From NCBI RefSeq assembly GCF_000701265.1, contig NZ_KL370759.1, positions 1,167,398 to 1,231,397 on the forward strand: DNA of 64,000 nucleotides. The letters are read 5' to 3'. The notes beneath the pieces are model-generated. The model saw only the letters and a list, made by a program, of their open reading frames with translations. It searched no databases and was not told where the DNA came from. Every line of letters starts with the position of its first letter. Positions within the stretch are counted from its first letter, which is position 1. Source of the DNA: Legionella wadsworthii DSM 21896 = ATCC 33877 (GTDB lineage Bacteria; Pseudomonadota; Gammaproteobacteria; Legionellales; Legionellaceae). Positions 31,195-41,038 of the stretch are shown in pieces. Position numbers and translations under genes: made by a program.

Positions 31195-33669
31195 ATGGAT
31201 AATACCTATATACCACAAGAAGTTGAGGAACAAGCTCAACAATATTGGCATAAAAAACAATCATTTAATGTTTCAGAAGATTTAAATAGAGAAAAATTTT
31301 ATTGTTTATCCATGTTTCCCTACCCCAGTGGGACATTACACATGGGACATGTTCGTAACTACACTATTGGTGATGTGATTGCCCGTTATCAACGTGCTTT
31401 GGGAAAAAATGTACTTCAGCCTATTGGCTGGGACGCTTTTGGTTTACCTGCTGAAAATGCAGCCATTAAAAATGGCATACCACCTGCGGAATGGACCAAA
31501 AAAAATATTGAGTCCATGAAAAAACAGTTTTTACGTCTTGGTAATGCTTATGATTGGCGCCGAGAAATTTGTACCTGTGCACCTGAATATTATCGCTGGG
31601 AACAATGGTTTTTTATCAGACTTTTTGAAAAAGGGCTGGTCTATAAGAAAAATGCAATAGTCAATTGGGATCCTGTAGATCAAACCGTTTTGGCCAATGA
31701 ACAGGTTGTGGATGGACGAGGTTGGCGTTCTGGCGCGCTTGTTGAAAGAAAAGAAATTTCTCAGTGGTTTATTAAAATTACCGCCTATGCCGATGAGCTA
31801 CTCACTTCTCTGGATACATTAGATGAATGGCCTGCTCAAGTAAAACAAATGCAACGTAACTGGATTGGACGATCCACTGGCACAGAAATTTATTTTAATG
31901 TCGTTAATTATCCTAAGCGTTTAAAAATATATACCACACGTCCTGATACCTTAATGGGCACTACTTATCTTGCTGTGGCAACAGATCACCCTATCGCTAA
32001 AGAAGCAGCAACTCATCGTAAGGAAGTTAAAGAATTCATTGACAGCTGCCAAGGTACTAAAATGGCTGAAGCTGAACTCGCCACCATGGAAAAAAGAGGT
32101 GTCGCTACCGGTATGATGGCAATTCATCCAGTAACAGGAGCAGAAATTCCTATATGGGTGGCAAATTTTGTACTGATGCAATACGGTTCTGGCGCAGTTA
32201 TGTCTGTTCCAGCTCATGATCAAAGAGACTGGGAATTTGCAAAAAAATATCAATTACCCATCAAGGAAGTCATCAAACCAGCATCCGATACCAAACATGA
32301 TTTGAACAAGTCTGCCTATACTGGAGAAGGTACCTTGATTCACTCAGGTCAATTTGATGGATTAAGCTCTTCAGAAGCAGTGGAAACCATCACTAATTTT
32401 CTTGAAGAACATGATTTAGGGAAAGCGACAATCAATTACAGGCTTAGAGACTGGGGAGTTTCCAGACAAAGATACTGGGGTACCCCCATCCCTATGATTT
32501 TATGCGAACAATGCGGCACAGTTCCTGTTCCTGAAGAAGATCTCCCCGTAGTTCTTCCAGAGAATGTAACAATCACAGGTGCTGGATCACCCCTTGCCCA
32601 ATGTCCTGAATTTGTTAACGTAAGCTGTCCTAAGTGCGGTCAGGATGCAACTCGTGAAACCGATACTTTTGATACTTTTGTTGAATCATCCTGGTATTAT
32701 GCGCGTTTTGCGTGCAAGGGACAGGAAAATGCAATGCTTGATGATCGAGCTAAATATTGGACTCCTGTCGATCAATATATTGGTGGCATCGAACATGCCG
32801 TCATGCATTTGCTGTATGCTCGATTCTTCCATAAGCTCATGCGTGATGAAGGATTACTTAATTCCGATGAGCCCTTTAAAGCATTACTGACCCAAGGAAT
32901 GGTTTTAAAAGATGGGCATAAAATGTCTAAGTCGGTTGGGAATGTTGTGGATCCAAACCATTTAATAGATACCTATGGTGCGGACACAGCGCGTTTATTT
33001 GTTATGTTTGCAGCGCCTCCTGAACAATCTTTAGAGTGGTCAGATGCGGCTGTAGAGGGGGCTCATCGCTTTCTAAAACGAATATGGGCTTTTGCTTATC
33101 AACACCAAAATATGTTCATTGAGGTGAATGATATTATTTTGAGTGGTAATGGTCATGTGAATTGGCAACAAGCAGAAACACGCTTAAAAAAATCACGCCA
33201 TGTTGTCCACCAAATTCTTGCTCAAGCCACCCATGATTATGATCGGAATCAATTCAATACTGTCGTTTCTGGCTGTATGAAATTATTCAATGAACTATCC
33301 AGTTACTCCATAGAAACTGAAGAAGATAAGTTCTTTATACATTCCAGCATGAGTATTTTGTTGCGGTTATTAGCCCCTATTACCCCGCACATTACCCACT
33401 ATATATGGCAGCAATTAGGGTTTGAAAAAGCCATTATTGATGCAAATTGGCCAAGAGTCGACAAAGGTGCTCTGAAGACTGATGAAGTAGACTATGTAGT
33501 TCAAGTGAATGGAAAATTACGGGGGCAATTCACTGCGGGTGTGGATACTCCCGAAGAAACATTAATCACTTCAGCAAAAGAGCATGTAAAAGATTTTCTG
33601 GTTGATAAAACAATCAACAAAGCCATCGTGGTGGCCCACAGACAGTTAATTAATTTGGTTGTTAGTTAA
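31195..33669 (+). CDS. leuS: Leucyl-tRNA synthetase
   Basis: Class I synthetase of 824 residues. The HIGH box is H-M-G-H-V-R-N-Y (about 49-56), the CP1 editing domain includes the T-rich T-T-R-P-D-T-L-M-G-T, a zinc-ribbon-like C-E-Q-C and C-P-K-C are present, and the KMSKS box reads G-H-K-M-S-K-S-V-G-N. It is complete. lptE starts within its stop codon (TAATG), so the two are translationally coupled. Confidence 0.98.
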   Translation: MDNTYIPQEVEEQAQQYWHKKQSFNVSEDLNREKFYCLSMFPYPSGTLHMGHVRNYTIGDVIARYQRALGKNVLQPIGWDAFGLPAENAAIKNGIPPAEWTKKNIESMKKQFLRLGNAYDWRREICTCAPEYYRWEQWFFIRLFEKGLVYKKNAIVNWDPVDQTVLANEQVVDGRGWRSGALVERKEISQWFIKITAYADELLTSLDTLDEWPAQVKQMQRNWIGRSTGTEIYFNVVNYPKRLKIYTTRPDTLMGTTYLAVATDHPIAKEAATHRKEVKEFIDSCQGTKMAEAELATMEKRGVATGMMAIHPVTGAEIPIWVANFVLMQYGSGAVMSVPAHDQRDWEFAKKYQLPIKEVIKPASDTKHDLNKSAYTGEGTLIHSGQFDGLSSSEAVETITNFLEEHDLGKATINYRLRDWGVSRQRYWGTPIPMILCEQCGTVPVPEEDLPVVLPENVTITGAGSPLAQCPEFVNVSCPKCGQDATRETDTFDTFVESSWYYARFACKGQENAMLDDRAKYWTPVDQYIGGIEHAVMHLLYARFFHKLMRDEGLLNSDEPFKALLTQGMVLKDGHKMSKSVGNVVDPNHLIDTYGADTARLFVMFAAPPEQSLEWSDAAVEGAHRFLKRIWAFAYQHQNMFIEVNDIILSGNGHVNWQQAETRLKKSRHVVHQILAQATHDYDRNQFNTVVSGCMKLFNELSSYSIETEEDKFFIHSSMSILLRLLAPITPHITHYIWQQLGFEKAIIDANWPRVDKGALKTDEVDYVVQVNGKLRGQFTAGVDTPEETLITSAKEHVKDFLVDKTINKAIVVAHRQLINLVVS

Positions 33670-34253
33670 TGGAGCCTAATCAATTAGATTATCCTAAGAT
33701 TCCGTATCGATTTAGCGGACAATCTTTTGGACTATTATTACAGCATCAAGCAGTACTGCGATTTATGATTCCTTTGCTGCTTTTTCTCATGCTTGTGTCT
33801 TGTGGTTTTCATTTAAGGGGTACGAGTAATGTACCAAGTTGGCTTAATCATGTAGCGATTATTTCAGAAAATAATGACAAGCAATTTGTCTCAATTTTAG
33901 AATCACGGCTGGAAGGTTCCAAAATTAACGTTAATCCGGATCCTGCTCATGCACCTTATTGGTTAATGATTAATGAAGTGAACTTACAACAACAAATTAT
34001 CAGTGTTGGGGCCAGTACAAATCCCAGACAGTATACTTTAACACTCACTGTTGCATTTGCATTACAAACACGAGCAGGCCAAGTAATCAATAAACCAGGT
34101 AGAGTGAGTATTTCTCGGGAACTTATTTTAAATAATGATAGAATTCTTGGTTCCAAAGATGAAGAAAGTATTTTAATTGGAGAAATGAAACAGGATGCAG
34201 TGACTCAAATCATTTATCGACTTAGCCATTTGCAAGAACCAAACTTTAGGTGA
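33669..34253 (+). CDS. lptE: LPS-assembly lipoprotein LptE
   Basis: This outer-membrane lipoprotein plugs LptD. A lipobox L-V-S-C is followed by the family-typical G-F-H-L-R-G, then a small alpha/beta body (Y-T-L-T-L-T-V-A-F-A-L) and a C-terminal helix. The ATG at 33669 overlaps the leuS stop but gives an unusually long lead of about 45 residues before the lipobox Cys. An ATG at 33765 would give a very short signal peptide with no basic residue, so the exact start is open. leuS-lptE-holA-nadD order is conserved with E. coli. Confidence 0.9.
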   Translation: MEPNQLDYPKIPYRFSGQSFGLLLQHQAVLRFMIPLLLFLMLVSCGFHLRGTSNVPSWLNHVAIISENNDKQFVSILESRLEGSKINVNPDPAHAPYWLMINEVNLQQQIISVGASTNPRQYTLTLTVAFALQTRAGQVINKPGRVSISRELILNNDRILGSKDEESILIGEMKQDAVTQIIYRLSHLQEPNFR

Positions 34254-34357
34254 GACTGGGTAGATAAAGAGTAAGAGCCAACCCTACCCTTTACGGATTG
34301 TCTCTTCGATGATCATGAATTGAAACTTAAAATCATTGGGTTCTAATATCTTGAAAT

Positions 34358-34474
34358 TTAAGTAGCGAGAGCAAGTTTTTGCTTAGAGCCATCGTAGCAA
34401 ACTTCATTAACTAAGGCTTTTCGGAAGGTATCTCGCGCCTAAACGCCAAATATGGCCTTTCGCGAATTGAACAT
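34358..34474 (-). pseudogene. Short coding-like relic with an in-frame TAG
   Basis: In the lptE-holA gap the minus strand reads ATG, ten codons, TAG, then 26 codons to TAA (R-D-T-F-R-K-A-L-V-N-E-V-C-Y-D-G as part). The composition looks like protein, but it is too short and interrupted, and the plus strand also reads well. It may be a decayed gene fragment or a copy of a dispersed repeat. The gene it derives from is not recognised. Confidence 0.3.
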
Positions 34475-34492
34475 GAATGCTTATAATTTATT

Positions 34493-35521
34493 ATGCAAAT
34501 CAGACAACAAATGCTTGCTCAGCAAGTACAAAAAAAAATTGAACCTCTTTACATAATTATTGGAAGTGATAGTTATTTGTTAGATCAATCGGTGCAGACA
34601 ATTAAATCCGCCATTCAAAAAAAATATAATTATGATGAAAAAGTGATATCCATTCAGTCACCTGAAGACTGGAATATAATCAAGGAAGAAGCAAACAGCT
34701 ATTCCTTATTTTCTGACAATATGCTCTTAAATATTTTTTACGATAAAAAATCACTCGACGTTTCGGGGAAAAAATTTCTTTCTGAATACCCTAAATCAAT
34801 TAATACTCGGTGCTTTATACTTATCAGGGCCCCCAATATTCCAGCGAAACAATTGCAATGGCTGTCTTCTCAAGAATTTGCTGTAATTGTTTTAGCCTAT
34901 CCACTTTCTTCAGAAGCAATAAAAGGTTGGATAGCGACACAGTTAAAGAAAAACTCCTTGAGTTATGATCTTGAGATTCCTGAATTAATTCATCAGTACA
35001 CCCAAGGTAATATGCTGGCTTGCGCCCAAGTCATCGAAAAAATATCTTTATCCCATTTGCCTCATAGTAAAATTGAGGCGCAGCAAGTACTGGAACATTT
35101 ATTTAACCAATGCGATCACGATCTTTTTGAATTAGTAGATGCAAGTCTCCTTGGCCAAGCAGATAAAGCAATACAAATTTTACGTCATGCGGCAAATAAT
35201 AAGACGGAAGCTACTTTAGTCTTATGGATTATGAGTCAAGAAATAAGACATATGATGCAGTTATTTTATTTAACTGAGCAAAAGATTGATATTCAAAATG
35301 CATGCAGCCAATTAAAAATATGGAATCAGCGGGTTCCTCTTTATAAGGCATGTTTTAAGCGGCTTAATCAAGTAATCCTGGAACAACTTCATAGATACTG
35401 TTTTTTAATAGATGATCGCATTAAATCGAACTCTCTTGGAACTCAAGTATGGATCTCACTTGAAAATGTGGTTCTTTCATTTTGTTTGGGGAAATTAATA
35501 GGTGATGCATGCACAGTATAG
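34493..35521 (+). CDS. holA: DNA polymerase III subunit delta
   Basis: This clamp-loader subunit opens the beta sliding clamp. It has 342 residues with the N-terminal P-L-Y-I-I-I-G-S-D-S-Y-L-L-D-Q that marks HolA, a degenerate AAA+ fold without a working Walker A, and a C-terminal collar domain. Its end overlaps nadD by 13 bases, which fits the leuS-lptE-holA-nadD operon, although 239 bases separate it from lptE. Confidence 0.93.
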   Translation: MQIRQQMLAQQVQKKIEPLYIIIGSDSYLLDQSVQTIKSAIQKKYNYDEKVISIQSPEDWNIIKEEANSYSLFSDNMLLNIFYDKKSLDVSGKKFLSEYPKSINTRCFILIRAPNIPAKQLQWLSSQEFAVIVLAYPLSSEAIKGWIATQLKKNSLSYDLEIPELIHQYTQGNMLACAQVIEKISLSHLPHSKIEAQQVLEHLFNQCDHDLFELVDASLLGQADKAIQILRHAANNKTEATLVLWIMSQEIRHMMQLFYLTEQKIDIQNACSQLKIWNQRVPLYKACFKRLNQVILEQLHRYCFLIDDRIKSNSLGTQVWISLENVVLSFCLGKLIGDACTV

Positions 35522-36144
35522 CTATTTTCGGTGGTTCCTTTGATCCCATACATAATGGTCATTTACAAGTTAGCGTATCCATACAGCATCATTTTAATTT
35601 TGACTCTTATATTTTTCTACCCTGTAAAACATCCACTATAAAACCCCCTACACTTGCCAATAATGGCCAAAGAATAGAGATGATCCATTTGGCAATAAAA
35701 GATTTCCCTGAATTCAAAATGGACCTAAGGGAAATTGAACGCCCTACTCCTTCATATATGGTGGAGACTTTAGAAAGCTTTAGAGCAGAACTTCCTAATG
35801 ATTCAATTTCTTTAATCATGGGTTATGATGCATTTCTTTCCTTAACACGCTGGCATCAGTGGGAAAAAATTATCACGCTATCTAATTTGATAATAATAAA
35901 TCGAAGTGAATTTTCGCACTTCCCTCCTTCGAAAACCATGGAAAAATTCTTGAAAGAACATCAAGTCATAAAAAAATGGGAACTTCTAAACAGTAAAGCA
36001 GGTAAAGTTTTTCTTTTTGATGCAGGGAATTATGAGATTTCTTCAACATCAATTCGTGAAGAAATAAAAAAGGGAGCTGATGTGAGAAAACAGCTCCCCG
36101 AGAAGGTGTATCACTACATTAAATGTCAGGAGCTATATCAATAA
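35509..36144 (+). CDS. nadD: Nicotinate-nucleotide adenylyltransferase
   Basis: It makes deamido-NAD from nicotinate mononucleotide and ATP. The nucleotidyltransferase signature G-G-S-F-D-P-I-H-N-G-H is at residues 8-18, and the C-terminal I-S-S-T-S-I-R-E is the matching second motif. Its 211 residues are normal. Its last 26 bases overlap the 3' end of the convergent cvpA. rsfS and rlmH, which often follow nadD, are absent. Confidence 0.96.
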   Translation: MHSIAIFGGSFDPIHNGHLQVSVSIQHHFNFDSYIFLPCKTSTIKPPTLANNGQRIEMIHLAIKDFPEFKMDLREIERPTPSYMVETLESFRAELPNDSISLIMGYDAFLSLTRWHQWEKIITLSNLIIINRSEFSHFPPSKTMEKFLKEHQVIKKWELLNSKAGKVFLFDAGNYEISSTSIREEIKKGADVRKQLPEKVYHYIKCQELYQ

Positions 36145-36661
36145 ATTTAAAAGACTCATTAGCTGAAACAGTTTGTTTCGCTTTGTTGATTAACCCTGGT
36201 AATGAGCTAGAAATCCAATTGATCACCGGTAAAAGTTGATTGTAGATTCGGGATCCTTGAACATATTGCTGATAAGGCAGAGAAGTCATACTTAGGACTG
36301 CAAAGATAAGCGATAAAATAAACACTCCGCGGGCAAAACCAAAAATTCCACCCAGCACTTTATCCATAGCGCCAAGGCCGCTACCTCTTAAAAATAAACC
36401 CAGTATGGCATTGGCTATACCACCTACAATTAAAACTCCAAGAACCACACCAATGAATCCAGCCATTGTGAGAAGAGTTGGATCTTGTATATAAGGTTGC
36501 AGATAAGGATTAAGGGCTCCTGAATAGTGATAGCCTGCCCAAACGGCTAAAATCCACACACCCAGGGCAATAAATTCTTTGATAAATCCTCTTAGTAAAC
36601 CGGTTATCGAGGACAAACCAATAATGACTATAAATATTAAATCCACCCATTGTAGTTGCAT
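36119..36661 (-). CDS. cvpA: CvpA family inner-membrane protein
   Basis: It has 180 residues with four to five membrane helices. The N-terminus W-V-D-L-I-F-I-V-I-I-G-L-S and the central D-K-V-L-G-G-I-F-G-F-A-R-G are typical of CvpA (colicin V production), linked in E. coli to envelope integrity. It is last in accD-folC-dedD-cvpA. purF, its usual downstream neighbour, is missing, and the 3' end overlaps nadD on the other strand. Confidence 0.93.
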   Translation of the reverse strand: MQLQWVDLIFIVIIGLSSITGLLRGFIKEFIALGVWILAVWAGYHYSGALNPYLQPYIQDPTLLTMAGFIGVVLGVLIVGGIANAILGLFLRGSGLGAMDKVLGGIFGFARGVFILSLIFAVLSMTSLPYQQYVQGSRIYNQLLPVINWISSSLPGLINKAKQTVSANESFKFIDIAPDI

Positions 36662-36663
36662 TT

Positions 36664-37428
36664 TTAACTAACTCCGGTATTGACCACAAAGCCATTCAGC
36701 TGCATGGAACTCGCTAATTGAACTTTTAGTTTCATCACATCGCTTTTAACGGGAGAATGTCCTGCATAAACCTTATAAATTGAACCCTGTCTTCCAGATG
36801 TTTTAATAAAACTAGCCTTATAGCCTTTACTTTGTAATTTATTCACCAAGGATTGCGCATTAGCTAATTTTGAAAACGATGCCACTTGCACTGCATAGAT
36901 ACTTTTTCTGTTGAAGGTATTCGTTTTCTTATTTACTTGGGCTACAGTCGATTGCTTTATTGTTCTAGTACTCTCACTGACTATAGGTTTTATGGTTTTA
37001 ACAGCCGCCACTTTAATTTGCTTTTTAACGACATTTTGTGCCGCGTTGTTTAACGCCAACTCAACAGATTTTATTGCAGGATCATGCTTTGGAGCTGATT
37101 CCTTTTTAGCGACAGTAACAGCTGCATCATTCGTGGAGTCAATAGATTGAATGAAATCTTCTTTAGCAAGACTGTATTTTTTTTGTTCTGGAGCAGAAGG
37201 TATTTCCACCTTAGCAACTTTTATCGTTTCAAACATCTCCTTTTCATTTGTAATCGCCACATTAGGAGTTGTTGGTTTGGGAGGTAATTGTACTTTTACA
37301 CTAAAATTATTTTCCAATCTCTGACTCGATTTTTTCATCATTGCCGGTAAAAAAATTGCACCTAAAGATAATACAACAGCCACACCAACCAAACGATGTT
37401 TTAGCTTCTCATCAATTACTAATTTCAT
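36664..37428 (-). CDS. dedD: SPOR-domain protein, DedD-like
   Basis: It has 254 residues with one N-terminal membrane helix (about 12-32, V-G-V-A-V-V-L-S-L-G-A-I), a long Lys/Ala/Val-rich periplasmic linker and a C-terminal SPOR domain (Y-A-V-Q-V-A-S-F to V-Y-A-G-H). SPOR domains bind denuded septal peptidoglycan, so the protein should act at cell division. It overlaps folC by 17 bases and precedes cvpA by 2, as in E. coli folC-dedD-cvpA. Confidence 0.9.
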   Translation of the reverse strand: MKLVIDEKLKHRLVGVAVVLSLGAIFLPAMMKKSSQRLENNFSVKVQLPPKPTTPNVAITNEKEMFETIKVAKVEIPSAPEQKKYSLAKEDFIQSIDSTNDAAVTVAKKESAPKHDPAIKSVELALNNAAQNVVKKQIKVAAVKTIKPIVSESTRTIKQSTVAQVNKKTNTFNRKSIYAVQVASFSKLANAQSLVNKLQSKGYKASFIKTSGRQGSIYKVYAGHSPVKSDVMKLKVQLASSMQLNGFVVNTGVS

Positions 37429-38770
37429 TGAATCTCCTATTAGCCATCACTTGACTCACAGTAAAAAAAGACCCATAAACAACTATTAAGTCACCAGGTT
37501 GAGCTTGTTTCAATGCAGTTTCATAAGCTACAAGTGGATTATTATAACAAAACTCAACATGAATTTCTGCATTCTTGAAAAATGAGCGCAATATGTCTTC
37601 TTTGGCAGCGCGTTTATTGTCTAAAACTGCAGGATACCATTGATCTACATGCTCTTTTAAAGGCGATATCAAACCCAAAATATCTTTATCTTGCAAAGCA
37701 GAAAATACCGCATGAACTTTAGCTTTTCGGAGGGTAGGCAAGGTATCAGCCAGTAATCTTGCCGATTGCGCATTATGAGATACATCAAATAAGGTGCTCA
37801 CTCGGTCTTGATGTAACTGTAACCGTCCAGGAATATGAATATGCTGCATTGCTCGCGAAAAATGATTTGGGGTTATTGGTAAAATGTTCTTAAGTAAAAA
37901 ACTAGCAGTTATTGCTGCAGCAGCGGATTTGAGTTGAATTGTAGGCTTTGGTAATCCTAATACCCGCAGCCCTTGCAATTTTTTCTCATAGTGTAAATTC
38001 CAGAGCAAATCATGCTCATGAATGGAGAAATCAATTCCCCAAAAAAAAGTTGGCGCATTGAGTAATTTGGCTTGACGGACTACTGAATCAGGAGGATTAA
38101 TATCCGCATAAATGAACGGCCTGTTCTCACGCAGAATACCTGCTTTTTCAAACCCAATTTCATCAAGGCTCTCACCTAAATAATCCTGATGATCATAATC
38201 GATTGTTGTAATAATCGCTATATCCGCATCCACTATATTAGTAGCATCCAAACGCCCTCCTAAGCCCACTTCAAGAACAATGATGTCCAATTTCAATTTT
38301 TTGAAATACCACAATGCCGCTAGAGTGACCATTTCAAAATAGGTTAGGATGGTTTCTCCACGAACTTCTTCGATGGCGCTAAAAGCAAGACATAATTCGT
38401 CGTCAGCAATAGGCTTTGAATTGATACGAATCCGTTCATTAAACTTAAGGAGATGAGGAGAGCTATAAGTACCTACCTTGTATCCAGCACAATGGTAGAT
38501 GGATTCAAGTGCAGCGACTGTAGATCCCTTTCCATTAGTACCAGCAACAGTGATGACGGGACAATCCTGACATTGCAAAGTAAGTTTTTGCGCTACTTCC
38601 ATAATTCTTGTTAGGCCCAGCTGTATTTCCTGAATATTTCTTGTTTCTAAGTCATGAAGCCATTCATCGACAGACCAATTTTGATATTCTAATGAAGAGG
38701 ATATTTGCTTTAACAAGGGAGTGCTTGAATCTTTATGTACTCTTTTGCACATTTTTTCTTCATTACCCAT
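37412..38770 (-). CDS. folC: Dihydrofolate synthase / folylpolyglutamate synthase
   Basis: This bifunctional cytosolic ligase adds glutamate to dihydropteroate and to folates. Motifs are the ATP loop G-T-N-G-K-G-S-T, the Omega-loop/Ser region S-S-P-H-L-L-K-F-N-E-R-I-R, and L-E-V-G-L-G-G-R-L-D-A-T-N. At 452 residues it is slightly longer than usual because of an N-terminal extension of about 25 residues, so an internal start is possible. Upstream is accD and downstream dedD, the conserved gammaproteobacterial order. Confidence 0.95.
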   Translation of the reverse strand: MGNEEKMCKRVHKDSSTPLLKQISSSLEYQNWSVDEWLHDLETRNIQEIQLGLTRIMEVAQKLTLQCQDCPVITVAGTNGKGSTVAALESIYHCAGYKVGTYSSPHLLKFNERIRINSKPIADDELCLAFSAIEEVRGETILTYFEMVTLAALWYFKKLKLDIIVLEVGLGGRLDATNIVDADIAIITTIDYDHQDYLGESLDEIGFEKAGILRENRPFIYADINPPDSVVRQAKLLNAPTFFWGIDFSIHEHDLLWNLHYEKKLQGLRVLGLPKPTIQLKSAAAAITASFLLKNILPITPNHFSRAMQHIHIPGRLQLHQDRVSTLFDVSHNAQSARLLADTLPTLRKAKVHAVFSALQDKDILGLISPLKEHVDQWYPAVLDNKRAAKEDILRSFFKNAEIHVEFCYNNPLVAYETALKQAQPGDLIVVYGSFFTVSQVMANRRFNEISN

Positions 38771-38810
38771 ACTTTTGCAAATCCTCTTCTACAGCAAGTT
38801 CCATAAATAA

Positions 38811-39698
38811 CTAGTAGGAAATTGCTTTGCCAACGGAATCCCCTATGTTTTTACGAGTTAGTTTGGATATCATTTCAGCGACAACTGGACGAATATTTTT
38901 TCTTTCCAGAATCATGTCGATATGGCCATGTTCTAACAAAAACTCACTACGCTGAAATCCTTCAGGCAGGGTTTGCCTTACAGTTTGTTCAATTACCCTT
39001 GGCCCAGCAAAACCAATTAATGCGTTAGGCTCTGCAATAATCACATCCCCAAGGCTTGCAAAACTGGCAGAAACACCGCCCATTGTAGGATCAGTAAGCA
39101 CGACAATAAAAGGCAAGCTTGTTTCAGCAAACTTGGCAAGGGCAGCGGAGGTTTTAGCCATTTGCATCAGGGAAAAAAGTCCTTCTTGCATGCGGGCCCC
39201 ACCACTGGCAGTAAAACAGATGTAAGGCCTTTGTTCTTTTGTAGCGACCTGAATTGCACGAACAAATTTTTCGCCTACAGTAGCCCCCATTGAACCGCCC
39301 ATAAAATTAAATTCAAAAGCGCTCACGATAACAGGTTGTTGCAATAAGGTACCTTTGACCACGATCAAAGCCTCTTTCTCGCCTGTCGCTTTTTGTGCTT
39401 GCGCTATTCTATCCTTATACTTTTTTGAATCCCTAAATTTTAATCGATCTTGAGGTTCTAAGGATCCGGCAATCTCTTCCTGGCCACCCTCATCGAGAAA
39501 CTGTTTTATGCGGACTCGCGCAGATATCCTGTGATGAAAATTACAAGATCGGCATACCATTAAATTTTTTTCTAATTCAGTACTATAAAGTACTTCATTA
39601 CATCCCAAACATTTAATCCATAAACCTTCAGGAACTCCTTTTTTCTGTGAAGAATCTGTACTGACTCTTGAAGGCAATAGTTTTTTAAACCAACTCAT
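38811..39698 (-). CDS. accD: Acetyl-CoA carboxylase carboxyltransferase subunit beta
   Basis: It forms the carboxyltransferase with AccA and makes malonyl-CoA for fatty acid synthesis. A frame runs to 39761, but homologous proteins begin M-S-W-F-K-K-L-L, placed at 39698 (295 residues). The N-terminal four-Cys zinc ribbon is intact (C-L-G-C and C-R-S-C), followed by the crotonase-like core (G-G-A-R-M-Q-E-G and T-M-G-G-V-S-A-S-F). It heads the accD-folC-dedD-cvpA unit. Confidence 0.96.
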   Translation of the reverse strand: MSWFKKLLPSRVSTDSSQKKGVPEGLWIKCLGCNEVLYSTELEKNLMVCRSCNFHHRISARVRIKQFLDEGGQEEIAGSLEPQDRLKFRDSKKYKDRIAQAQKATGEKEALIVVKGTLLQQPVIVSAFEFNFMGGSMGATVGEKFVRAIQVATKEQRPYICFTASGGARMQEGLFSLMQMAKTSAALAKFAETSLPFIVVLTDPTMGGVSASFASLGDVIIAEPNALIGFAGPRVIEQTVRQTLPEGFQRSEFLLEHGHIDMILERKNIRPVVAEMISKLTRKNIGDSVGKAISY

Positions 39699-39957
39699 AA
39701 TTGGAACCCGATATGATTGAATCGTAATATTATACACAGAAAAAAATATTCTTAAATGCACCTCGATGGTATCGTTATTTCAATGACCCTTGTTTTATCT
39801 TTTTTCTGTGGACAAAGCAGGGAACTCAAGAGCATTCCAATAAGAAGAAGAACCCAATTGGTTTTTTTTAATTCATTAACATGACTGTTTTTACTATTTA
39901 AAGTTATTTTTTTTACTGCCGCTATAAAGAATACCATGACTCTAATAGAGATTGTTT

Positions 39958-40689
39958 ATGAAAATTACAATATCAATGATTGTCTCTATTTATATGTTGA
40001 CAGTGAGCCCACTTGCACTTGGGGTTACTCGATTCGGTGAAACATTATGTCGTTCTCCGGATTATTTTTGTATGAAAGTTAAAAATGGAGAGACTTGGGA
40101 AAAACTTTTTCCTAACCCAGAAGAACGAGACATGGTACGACGAATAAATCGAATGAATGTAGCATTACGTTCTGGAATGATGATCGCAGTACCTAAAAAT
40201 ATAGAACGTCTTACTATATATGATGTCTCCCCATTTCCAAGATATATCGAATCAGCAGGAGAAAAAACCATTTATGTAAGTCAAAAAAAATTAGCCTGGG
40301 CTGCATACGATCAAGATGGAGAGCTGCTATGGTGGGGTCCCGTCTCTTCTGGAATTGGGAAATGTAATGTGGTAGGAGGATGCAATACCCCCTCAGGTTC
40401 ATTTCGTATTGTACGAAAACAAGATATTGATTGTATCTCCACAGTATTTCCTCGGAGATCTGATGGAAATGACGGAGGCGCGCTTATGCCCTATTGCATG
40501 CATTTCTATATGGGTTATGCATTACATGGGAGTTATGAGGTGCCCGGTTATCGAGCCAGTCATGGCTGCATCAGAATGTTTATTGAAGATGCTCGCTGGC
40601 TTAACGAGGAATTTATTGATTTACCTGGAGATGGTATAAAAGGTACACGAGTTATTATCGATTCTCCGGATAATCCTAGCCATTCATAG
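39958..40689 (+). CDS. Periplasmic L,D-transpeptidase, EnhA-like
   Basis: It has 243 residues from the ATG at 39958 (the TTG at 39952 is less likely). A Sec signal peptide occupies about 1-23, followed by a small LysM-like or docking region and a YkuD catalytic domain with H-G-S-Y (H190) and S-H-G-C-I-R-M (H202, C204). Such enzymes make 3-3 peptidoglycan cross-links or attach proteins to murein. In Legionella the enhanced-entry protein EnhA belongs to this family; which paralogue this is cannot be told from sequence alone. It is monocistronic. Confidence 0.87.
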   Translation: MKITISMIVSIYMLTVSPLALGVTRFGETLCRSPDYFCMKVKNGETWEKLFPNPEERDMVRRINRMNVALRSGMMIAVPKNIERLTIYDVSPFPRYIESAGEKTIYVSQKKLAWAAYDQDGELLWWGPVSSGIGKCNVVGGCNTPSGSFRIVRKQDIDCISTVFPRRSDGNDGGALMPYCMHFYMGYALHGSYEVPGYRASHGCIRMFIEDARWLNEEFIDLPGDGIKGTRVIIDSPDNPSHS

Positions 40690-41038
40690 ACAATATATGC
40701 ACAAACTGTTAATATTTTAATTGGTGAAATTAACGGATTTATGTGATAACGTTGCCTGTTGACTTTATAATTTAAAAACTGCATGACATGAGAGATACGT
40801 TATAGAAATCAAAGTATTGATTCTAAATCTCAGCTTTTTCCAAATTTTTATTTCACCAAGTTAAGGTAGAATTTTAGACCGATAATGCTGGTAAAAAAGT
40901 ACGACACTGTAAGGGACTACATACGAAATTATTGTCGAAACGTCAGGATGACTGCAATCAGATAAATATTATTTCATTTATCTGATAAAAAAATTATTGA
41001 AAGTCCATTTCGTAGATGAACCTGGAGAATGATAAAGT
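40690..41038. other. Intergenic stretch with one strong palindrome
   Basis: No coding frame is convincing here. It holds the inverted repeat at 40957-40986 and, just before the MFS start, a GGAGA ribosome-binding site about ten bases from the ATG at 41039. An isolated TATAAT occurs near 40764, but I see no matching -35. Confidence 0.5.
40957..40986. promoter_or_regulatory. 11-bp perfect inverted repeat upstream of the MFS gene
   Basis: ATCAGATAAAT and ATTTATCTGAT are exact reverse complements with an 8-base spacer, 53 bases before the MFS start codon. The T-run needed for a terminator is absent on either strand. A repressor operator or a leader hairpin are both possible. Confidence 0.45.
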
